Assembly (NCBI GenBank): GCA_936450465.1
Contig: OW388300.1
Coordinates: 21,019,232 to 21,083,231 of the forward strand
DNA: 64,000 nt
Reading direction: 5' to 3'
Source: Gibbula magus
Taxonomy: Eukaryota; Mollusca; Gastropoda; Trochida; Trochidae
How positions within the stretch are numbered: position 1 is the first letter of the stretch; each line of letters opens with the position of its first letter. Below the pieces are notes generated by a model. It did no database searches and had not been told where the DNA came from. It worked only from the letters and a program-made list of their open reading frames with translations. This document shows positions 47,601-59,600 of this stretch, in pieces. Made by a program: the position numbers and the translations under genes.

Positions 47601-50600
47601 TCTATCCCTGAACACTAAAACTCCTTTGTGTAATGTAATATTCCGTTATGTTATGTGTGCATATTTTAAACATCAAATCAATGATTCAAATGTCAGTCAT
47701 CTAAAGATAAGTTTTGTTTGGGGAAAAAAAATTGTTTATTTTCCTACTTCGTTTTTCTCAGAATTTCTGTGTCGACTAAAATGTATTCATGAACAGAATT
47801 GGTATAGTTCACTTCAAAACGGCAACAAATCCATATCTTACTCTTATTTTAAAGCTTCGCTGTATAAGGAATTGTATTTGAATGCGGTTAGCCCAACTAA
47901 GGTGTTTTCGCATGATTTAAGAATTGAAACGGGTCGGTTTTATACTATAGATAGAAATGATAGAGTATGTTTGAATGCGAAGAAGGCTATATTGAGGATG
48001 AATGCCATTTTCCTCTTGTTTGTTCCAAATTTAGAGAGCTCCGCCTCAATCATTTGCCGGAAAATGTGTGTACAAATTCAAATAAAACTAAATTTAAAAT
48101 CCTCATGTCAACATCGAATTATAAACTCCACAATAATTTAGCAAACTTTATTTTTCATACCATGTACCAAAGATGTTAATTGAATGATTGTTGCTGTACA
48201 CATCATGTCTTATCATATATAACATATGTAGTTATGGGCCGATGGCCTACACTTCAGTAATAAAGAATTTAATTGACTAACGAAGCATTATTCATTAATA
48301 AATACTGCCAATCACTGAATAGTTTATTCACACGAGAAATTGATTGATTACAATTCGTTTGTTTTATTTCGTAATCAACGAGACATAAGGAAGTTATCAA
48401 AGGGTTTTAAAGATTAAACCAGTTTTTATGAATGTATTATGATTAAAACAAATGGTTAAACCATAGTAGTTGAGTTATGAGTTGGTTTAATTCGTTCTTT
48501 AATTTCATAACATTCGTCTATATATTTTCATTATCAAATTATGTGCATTCTCACTACAGTCAGTTAAACTCTCTGATTGGAGGGCTAACCCATTGAGACC
48601 GTTGGGTATGTTGGTGGTGTTGTTTAAGGATGTTCGTTCCTCAAATTTATAGTATTAAACTTTTTTTCGAACTTATATTTTTTAAAAGATCAAAGTATAT
48701 GATTGAAAACTCAGCATTAAAAAGTAGGGGGTAATGTGGGTTTCTTTCGAGATATGACGCCTGTAAGATAGTGGGATGAATTTTAACATAGGAGTCTATG
48801 GGAAAATGAGAAAAAACTGCTAAAAACGTTTTTGATATGTTACAAAGTTCATGTTCCCCTAACCGAAATTGATGAAAAAATATATATGGTAGTGTGTTTT
48901 TTTAAAGCTTCGACACAAAAAGTACCTGAAAACCCACCGTTTTAGTCAAATTTAGACCATTTATGCTGTTTAAACACTTTTTAGAGGTTCTTAAGTCACA
49001 TTTTCTTTATTTCATTTGTTTTTCAACGTATGTAGATGATGTAGAATATCATGAGGTAGATACAATTGACAAACAATATTTACTTATTCATATTTCATTT
49101 TTGAAGTTCAACAGGAAGGAGCGAACATCCTTACGTTAACTCTGCATTTACTGTATTGCTAGTGGGACGTATGACTAATGGGCGGATGACTAATGGGACA
49201 TGACCACCTCAGAGATCTCAATGTCCTGGATTGACATCCAAATGAAGAGCTTGAGGCAATTGACGTGCGTGATTGATAGACAATGACTGTTTAATGATTT
49301 ATTTAAGTGTCAATACACTAATGTGTTGAACAGTATAATATGTTATTGTTTTTCTTCATATATAAATATATAAGTATGGAAGCGTATGAGGGTCACATGA
49401 AAAAATATTTTTTTAAATATTATCTCCTAATTAGAACTTATTATCTCCTAATAAGGACTCAGTATCTTGGTCCACCATAGTTCCAAGATGTGATGGATCA
49501 TATTAAACCTTGCTCCAGTACTCTTCCCAAATTAGTCGTGCTGGCCAAACAATTATTTTACTCATATTTTAACATATATCCGTAACAAACAAATGTTATA
49601 AATTCAATGCAATTGTATTCCAAAACAGTCATATATGTTGACGGATTATCACAGTTTCATTGCAAAACAGTACTCAGATGGTTTTTATGTTTGATGTTGG
49701 TTTGCATCAATGCTGACTAATCAGATGATTTGGTAAATCACGCCTTGCGATAGGTCTTTCTACCATACGTAGATATTCACAGTTAGACGACAATGTATCT
49801 GGTTCTACCCAGGGGTCATCATCAATTTGTCCATTCCCTGAGAATCACATACATCACATTCATAACATAGGCACTAGTCTCCTCTGTTCTGGTAAACGAT
49901 ATCTTCAGCACTCTGGTTTATCGGAATCTGCCAGTTCATAAAACGAATCTTGTCTTTCCTCAAATAAACTCCAGTCACTCTTAGGTTGAAATGCACAGCA
50001 ATCAATCACAACAGTCTCATCAATATATCTAAAAACAATCCATGGTATCAGAGCAAAAACAACACATATGTACAGCTTAGTGTCTAACCGTTGAATGTTC
50101 ACCAATTCAACCAATCAACCAGGATTACATTTCGAACATTGTAAATGCTCTTTTCGACCTTGGTGAAAATGTTCATCATCTATACAAAGATCATGATCAT
50201 CTTTTTATTATCATCATCTATAAGTTCGTGTAAAAAATCAGACATAATCTGGATACAATCTCAAAAGTGTTGGACATCCTGAAATAGCTGATGGTATTTC
50301 TGTTCCAATCCAATATTCTTGTTCCACTGACGAAGATCCACTCCCTGCTCATTCAAAGTAGCATATACATTCCGTCCTAAATGGACACGAAACCCTGATT
50401 TATAATTACCAGACTTCACTCTAGGAAACTACACTCAGTGTTTCAGTGTTAACATGATGCCACGTTTTGTCCATAGTATAGTTCGAATTCTTTGCCATCA
50501 TAAATACGTGATACAAGTCAAGATTTCATCTTCATCCATTATGAGCATTGTTGCTCTCAATTCACTACACTCGTTCTCAAAAGAATTCTCCAAATCTTGG

Positions 50601-53600
50601 AAACGTCAAACCTTAGTCTCTATTCCGGTCTCTCGTATGAGTATATATGTGCTGTGTTTCCTGTAACATAAATAAAACAAGAATTCAGAAATACTTTTAG
50701 TAAAACAGAAAAAATGAGAGTAGTTTACAACGATGGGGACGGGGACGGGATAGCGCAGTGGTTCGGCTTCGGATCAAGAGGTCCGGGGTTCGAATCCCTC
50801 CAGGGGCACGACAACTTTGCAGTAGAGAATTGTTCTACTAGCAGTAAGGTTTGGGTGCAATGCTACACTGAATTTCAGCGTAGGTTTCACCGCAATGCAT
50901 AGCCACATGGCGTTGCGGGCTTTCTCCCTGCCATAATACTAGTAATACATAATACTAGCAGCCGCGATATAAGTGAAATACTCTTGAAAGCGGCGTTAAA
51001 CCCCTACTCACCCCACCTCCATAGCTTGCAGGAGAGAACAATGGTTATGGGGATTGGTATTAATATTCATGTCCGCCAAAAGTTGTTTATGCATAACAAT
51101 AAGGTCACGTGTTAGGAGTGTGACAACTTGAATCCATGACATTCATACCAGTATATTCATCAATTGGTTAGTTCACATATTAATGGAAAAACAACGAAAT
51201 GGTCGTCCTTTTGGGACTATCAATTAAGGTCTATGTTACATAATTTTCAACAGTTCGCTATGTTAAATGATTTCACAACCATGTAAATATGTTGATCACG
51301 GTCATTCCCCAGATAAGCAATAAAACATAAACATAAATTATGAGGTTGTAGGCAAGAACAGTCCTCACTAAAATGTGAATAGGATCGGACAACAATCCAA
51401 TCTATGAAAAGTATGTATCCTAGATTTAATAAATTGCAAGTCTGTGAAAAATAACCTTTAAGTTACCATCCACGTTAAGTGTTCATGAATATGTGTCTAG
51501 GTAATTACGGCTCTCAATATATACGATTATTGAGTGATTTGACTCTTTCCTCTCAGGTAAGCGGGACTGTGCTGAGATACTGCAGAACGATCCTGATTCG
51601 CCAGACGGAGTGTACATCATCAACCCGGATGACGGTAAAGGTCCTGCCAGAGTCTACTGTGTCATGAGTCAAGTTGGGGTGGGATGGACGGTGGTACAAG
51701 ACTGTGCTGTGATTCTGAGCAACTATCCTGAGTCTCCAAGTGGCGTCTACTTCATCAACCCTGCAGACGGTGTCGGACACTTCAGAGTCTACTGTGACAT
51801 GACCACCGATGGGGGCGGCTGGACGGTAAGCTGGGCATCCAGACTTTGAACACAATTCGAAAACTGTGGACTGCATACAAATTAAAATACTTATTTCTAA
51901 CATTGACATCTAGTGCTTCAATTCATATATTTCAATGAGGTACAATGATTAGAGGCTATAACATGTTATTTTTTACACAATACCCCATATCAGCCTGAAA
52001 CCCCAATGAAAGTCCGAGGGCCGCAGGCCAGATATTGTCCGAGGCTGGTATCGGGTAAGGTATGAATAATTACATGTTTTAATCCTTTTATCATATATCA
52101 TACTTTTTTCTTAAACAAGAACAAATTATTGTAGAAAATATTAAACATTTCCATGCGACAATTTTCTATTAGGGGCCTACAAGACAATTGTCAAATCTTC
52201 CATTGTTTAATGTGTTTAAAATAATTTAAGCTGTGTCTCTTATTCAATTGTCCAATTTCTAGTATATTTCATTATGTCATAAGAATATAAGTTAAAAGCG
52301 GCAACAACATCCGCGCGCTTGTTTGGAGACTATTCTGACGCTGCTTCGCTTGAACTGTTATACCGTGTTAGCGTGCCTGTAAGCACAGGGAGGTCACTCT
52401 GATCTTATAACGTCACCTGGGCTGATATTAATATGGTTTCGCGGACCGCTATCACATATTCAAAACAGCCCGTATCGCTGATGGGTATTCATTGTTGAAG
52501 CTGATATGTATTCGATATAGAAACTGAATGGTATTCATTGTTGAAGCTGATACGTATTCATTGTTGAAGCTGATACGTATTCATTGTTGAAGCTGATACG
52601 TATTCATTGATGAAACTGATACGTATTCATTGTGGAAGCTTACACGTATTCGTTATAGAAACAGGTGGGTATTCATTGTTGAAGCTGATGGGTATTCATT
52701 GTTGAAGCTGATACGTATTCATTGATGAAACTGATACGTATTCGTTATAGAAACTGATGAATATTCATTGTTGAAACTAATACGTATTTATTGATAAACC
52801 TGATACGTATTTGTTGTTGAAGATGATTGGTATTCATTGTTGAAGCTGATGGATATTCATTGTTGAAGCTGATACGTATTCATTGATGAAACTGATATGT
52901 ATTCGATATAGAAACTGAATGGTATTCATTGTTGAAGCTGATTGGTATTCATTGTTGAAGCTGATGGTATTCATTGATTAAACTGATGGTATTCATTGTT
53001 GAAACTGATACGTATTCGTTATAGAAACTGATGGTATTCATTGTTGAAACTGATACGTATTCATTGTTGAAGCTGATACGTATTCGTTATAGAACTTATT
53101 CGTATTCATTGTTGAAACTGATATGTAGTCATTGTTGAAACTGATACGTATTTGTTGTTGAAGATAATGGGTATTCATTGTTGAAGCTGATGGGTATTCA
53201 TTTGTGTCACTAATACGTATTCATTGTTGAAACTGATACGTATTCATTATAAAAACTTATGGGTATTCATTGTTGAAGCTGATACGTATTCATTATTGAA
53301 ACTGATACGTATTCGTTATAGAAACTGATGGGTATTCATTGCTGAAGCTAATGAGTATTAATTGTTGAAGCTGATGGTATTCATTGTTGAAATTGATACG
53401 TATTCGTTGTTGAAACTGATACGTAGTCATTGGTGAAGCTGATACGTAATCATTGGTGAAACTGATAAGTAGTCATTGTTGAAAATGATACGTATTCGTT
53501 GTTGAAACCTTTGAAGTAATCTATACACATGGAACCAAGCAAATATGTACATAGAACTCTAATGAGGCAATGGGATATGTGTTGGTCCTTAAAGGGGCAG

Positions 53601-56600
53601 TAGCACGTATTTTCGCTCAAATAAGGCGATGAAATGTTTTTGAAAAATAATGTCTCTCTTTGAAATCAAGTAAATAAACGAGTGTACATAGTTCGCTAAA
53701 GCCATGGAAATCGTTTTTGTACTTCGAAATAATAAATTGTGTTCACAATAAAATGCAATGCCACCATGCAATTTTTGCTTTATACGCAACACAGTTATTA
53801 CCACTACGGATAATTGGTTTGATTAATAAGATCTTTTATCCTCTTCAGTAAATATAAATCTATCATTATAAATGGGAAATTGATAAAAAATTAAATTTGC
53901 AAAAAACGTGCTACTGCCCCTTTAAGTGTCATACTCTCATGAATGAAATTGTGCTAATCTCTTGACGAGATATATTCTCATCACAGACATTCAAAATTGA
54001 CATTATAAGACAGAAACATCTTTGGTGTTACCGTCTCTGTTGAACAACTTTAATCGTTTTGTTTTATCCTCGGTGTATAATGACCCAATTGCTGAATGAT
54101 ATTAATTCATGACAGTAAAACAGTAAAACAGTAAAACCGGGATATCAACAGGTGTTTCAGAGGCGTCAGGACGGCAGTGTGGACTTCAACAGGTACTGGG
54201 ATGATTACAAGGTTGGGTTCGGACAAGTTGGTGCTGAATTCTGGCTTGGTAAGTTGCTGATTTGATATGATATGGAATGATATACAGACATACCATTGGT
54301 ATACTACAGACAGACAGACAGACAATTAGTTTATGAAAATCTCACTCTCTGTATACAATAACAGATATATATTCAGACACAATAACACGTACTAAACATA
54401 ATCCACTCCTGTAGGAAATATGACAAAGGCAATCTAAAGCATGATCATGCTCATGAGAACCAGTGATATTAAATACTTGCAACAATACAGGTAACTATAA
54501 TCACTAAGTTAGTAGTAATACAATATTAAGAATGGTACTAAAGTTAACCTTAGTGTTAAAGATAATATCATCTCTTTGTTTTTTCGATGTTAATTCGTTT
54601 ATTCATATAGACAATACTTTCAAGTAAGCAAAAACACAAACGATTATTTCGAAGCGTCACCTACTTATCAAGATATAGCCCTTCAAAGTGAGTAAATTTT
54701 GCCTCCTCATTATCTCATTCTTGAAACAGTTTTCCGCGGCCTCTCAGTGTAGCATAACCTTCGTTAGCGATGTGACGTCATACACAGGAGTTGCTTAATG
54801 AAATCCTTAGGCGATTTGTCGATTTTCGTTGATAATTCGTTTAAAACATAATAAGAACGTTTTGACATTACAAGTTTCCGATAGAATGGGTATGTGTGCG
54901 TCCGTAGGGAGTAATTTCGGAAGTTTTAGGAGCATTTTTCGATATTCAACCGCTGATTTTAGATTTGTTCTTTTCCCAATCGAGTGGAGTGTTATGTTAT
55001 CTTATAAGCTACAATATGTTTTGAAATGAATAACTGACAATTAAAAAATAAAAAAGATCATGCAATTTTTTTAATATCATAAACGCCATTTTAGTTAATT
55101 TTTTTGATGTGCATGATTTTGTGTTTGAAGAGTGTCTATAGCTTGAAATCTACTGCGTCAATATTTCTCATGGTCACTTTATTTTGCTAATAGAATAGTT
55201 TCATTACAACTAAGAAAATCCTATAATTTTCATCAATGTTACTGGTTTACACTTTTTAGAAGAACATATTCGGGCTATCTTTAAATCTATAGTCGTGTAC
55301 ATTTACAATTACTTAGATTCAGTGTAATGCCACTACCATTTCCTAGCATGTTATATAAAAGGCCTTGCATTTTATATTACATGTAGTTGTTGATGGTCAA
55401 TTCATATGTTTGTGGAAATAAAATAATGTTTAAATCACTTCGGATAAAAATATGGAAAATGTATCTTTCCCAATTTCAAATGAAAGTATTGGAACTATAG
55501 AACTTTGATCAACCTACCATGACCGTGTGTACATGTGTTGTTTGGTTCTCAATTAAAAAAAATATTACCCCGGCAATAGTTCAGTCGTGTAGATTTCCCC
55601 TCTTATTTAATATTTATCTCAGTTAGAGTGTCAATAACGCAACTACATCACTTGTTACATATCGCTACATTGATAAACAAAAATACTGAAATATATTTTG
55701 TGATTTTGCATAAGAACGAATGTGAACTTTTTTATTTATTCAACATGAATGAGGCGTGTTAACACCGTTATAATCCGTATGAAATGTGTAATAGATCTCT
55801 GTGACGTTTGAACATCTTCATCATCTGACATGCGGGCCGCCGCCATATTGGGCAAGGATAAGAATTGTTCCAAAACACATTGCAGAATTACGGGTCCCGC
55901 AATGGTCACATCCAGTACTAAACGGTGTTGACATCTGCTGCCATTTGTAGTACGTTTTACGGGGCGTGTATATATGTAATTTTGTTGTATAAGGACAAAG
56001 GTAAATATGTTATTTAGGCAGTTATGTAAGGCTAAATCTAGTGGATTCTGTCATTAGACGCCAAATGACTCCTGTGTGGTGTCTGCACATGACGCCGATC
56101 TTTAGGTTGAAATATACTAACATAAAGCAGACCTTATTTTCCCTTTGATGTCCACCGATGTAGTCCTACAACTAATTGGTGTTTTCTTAGGGGCTTAACG
56201 ATGAGACCTCATGATTAGTTGATCAGTTCAGTGAATAGTGGTCAATCAACTAATTGTATTCACAAGGTGTTCACTTGCCATCCGTGATAAGTGTTCACTT
56301 TATATTTTTCTACAAGAGTGAACAATGTTCAAAATGACAGTACATAAGGGAGTGACAATGTGGCATGTACATCATTCTCACAATGGCAGAGGTACAACTA
56401 GGTCACAAGTTTATTCCAACTGCTAGAGGAGGAAGATATCTGTGTGTAGGAGGATTCATGTACAGGCTCAACAAAAGAAAACGAGACTGGATTTCCTGGC
56501 GTTGCCTTGACAAGAACTGTGGATCCACAGCTTCAACGTCAAATGACATCGTGACGATGGCTAACAATCACCACAATCACCCTCCGGTACACAATGAAAT

Positions 56601-59600
56601 GAAGGTATATATAACTGACCTTTATTATACATCAATTTTACATCCAAGGACAAGCAAGCGGAATTCGCTCTCGGCTAAAGTTTTATGAGGCGTAATTGAG
56701 CGGCGTTCTAAAAAGGCGTTATAAAAGGTGTTTATTGGTTGAATTGACAAATATCAGGTGAAATCCTCGTCATCTTGGAATATGTTTGAATAAAAACCGA
56801 AAAGTGAAATGGTCGGGGTTTGTGGATCTTTAAGGTTGTTTTGTGCAACGACCCCCACGTTTTGGCACAAAGGAATACGGTACATTTTCCCGATCACCCA
56901 TTATGATAATATTTACACATAATATGAGGCTTCCTTCATGAAATTAAAACGAAGATCATCATAAACGGAACGGTTTTAAACGACATGTCATTTATACTCA
57001 ATGACCTGATTATTACAAATATTTCATATCCTATCTTCTAGGGCGAGGCATTCGTATTTTCAACTTTAAATTCCGATGTTTGCAAGTGTTCTACAATGAT
57101 AGGACTGTAACGCTAATTGAAGCCATTATTCCACTATCTAGTCACTTTTCTCCAGACGGTTTGTTCCACAGGAGATTGAATCGCTGTTTTGACAATATTT
57201 TCAAAATTCAAAATCTAAATTTTTGCAATTATATACTGTTTATATACGATATGGTGAGCTTATATTCCAAATTTGAACGAAGTCGGTTAAGAAATAAAGA
57301 TTTGAGATAAATATCCCCGCTTTTGATAAATGTTCGAACCCCTGTGGTTTGTTCGAAGGTTTCCCGTGTTGTTTTGATAAGTTGTTTCCAATTTGCTTCA
57401 AAATGCAGGGAACGTTTCTACAATGTGGAATTAACGTTTTGAGTAAAATAAACTGTGTCCTGAATAGTTCATAACATCCTGTATCTACAAACAGTTATGT
57501 ATTTTGTAATTCCAGTTCTTGTTTTTATTCGACATATATACTCTTCAGACCACAGGAACATTCTTATTCTTATTAAGTTTTGGTTTACTCATTTTAATTA
57601 ATCGTTTCCATTGCCTTACCTTGCCCCTTACCTACAACTAAAAGAACCGGCCCGCCTAGAAAAGTAGACTTGGAGCCCTCAAATCGCTGCAGTATGTATT
57701 ATGTCAGGTTGGGAAAGAGTGTCAAATAAGTTAATAAGTTAGATACTCTAATTGTGTTAACCAAGTACATAATTGTGATGGGAGATCTAAAACATAGGGT
57801 TTTGGGTGAGTGAAGTTTTATTTTTAAATGATAATACTTTTCTTTAGAGGAAAAGTATTATCATTTATATATAAAACCTCACCCATACAGACATTCCCAA
57901 ACAGAGTTTCCTTAATTTGGCGTCGGCGTCGGCGTTCCCATTGTTTTCGGAGCATACCTCTAAAACCAATCTTAACCAAATTTGGTATACAACCTCACCA
58001 TATCATGTAGATGTGCTTTTTGGGGTATTTCAGCTTTATTCAAACATTTTTTTGTTACAATTTTAACAATTTGGACTTTGTCTATATGAAGGGTAGGGCT
58101 TGTTTCCGATCTTCACGAAAATTAGTATACATCCTCCCCATACCATGTAAATGTGCCTTCTGGGGGTTTCGGCATTTTTAAAATTTTATTTTTGAAAAAC
58201 ATGTAAGTAACCCTTGCACAATTGCACAGAAATATCTACCGTCACACACAGTTCAGAGTACAACAAAACCTCTACGTGGACCTACAGCATCCTTGAAAAC
58301 ATCTTCCTTTTCCATGAGTATCGAGTTGCCCGACAAGGAGGGCATACAACATGCCACGACTGAGCCTACAAGTGTGACTCCCTGTGAATCTCATGTGTGT
58401 TGTGATAATAATGTATCAGATACCCATGCCGTGTACAGTAGGCACTGTGCAGATGCAGATGATAATATCTCTTCACAGATACCTAGTGAGGACACAGTGG
58501 GATCAACTCCCACAATAAACTTCATGTCGTTAAATGTTTGTGGTCTTAGACAGAAACTGTTCTACCCAGAACTAGTGGAACTCATAGAGAACCATGACAT
58601 TATAGCATTCCAAGAAACAAAAACTGATAAGTTTGATGATTTAGAAATTGAGGGATATACCCTTCACCTTAAACATAGAGCTATATTTAAGAGAAAATCA
58701 GGTGGTATTGCCTTAGCTGTTCGAAATGAATATTCTCAATATGTTTCTGTACTAGAAAGAGAAAGTGAATACATTCTATGGGTGAAGATTAATCATAATC
58801 TACTCCACACTGAGAATGATACGATATTAGGAATTGTCTATATTCCCCCTGAAGGATCTAAATATTGCAGTCTCCAGGTGTTTGATGATATTGAATCAGA
58901 TCTGCTTGAATTTCTAACTATTAGTGAATATGTTATCCTCATGGGTGACTTTAACGCGAGATCAGGTACTTTATCAGATTATTGCTCTATCGATAAAACC
59001 ATTGTTGATGAGTTAGACTTAGACGAAAATATAGCCCCTAACCCCAAATACATTCTGAGTGATCTAAATAAACCCGTTGACAGAACAACACAAGATACAG
59101 GAAAAGTTAATAACTTCGGTAAAAAACTTACAGAATTATGCAAAAGTCAAAACTTACTTATATGCAATGGTCGAATTGGCGAGGACGAAGGAGTTGGTAA
59201 TCCAACATGTAAAGATAAAAGTCTCATTGATTACATCATATCATCCCCTTCTTGTCTACCTCTTTTTATTAATTTGAAAGTTATACCATTCTCCCCATTA
59301 TTCTCTGATGTCCACTGCCCAGTCTCATTTAGTCTTCAACCTAACGAGGCTAGTGCCGTCAAAAGTGATAATGATATTCCAGTTACGGTGAATACAGAAA
59401 CCCAGAATCCCAAACCGGACCGACCAAAACGTTATGACCAAGGTAAAGCTTCCGAGTATGTAAACAAACTTGACAAGACACGTATCGATTTGTTGACAGA
59501 CTTAACGCAGAGGGCCTTGAAAGGTCAAGGTGACTCTGACGTAGTGGATACAGTAGCCAATGAAATCGCTCATCTGTTATGTGATGCTGCACGTGCAACT

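Noticed and set aside
51553..51909. Minus-strand 118-codon frame over FReD exon 2
   Set aside because: It is the antisense shadow of a clearly recognisable FReD exon.
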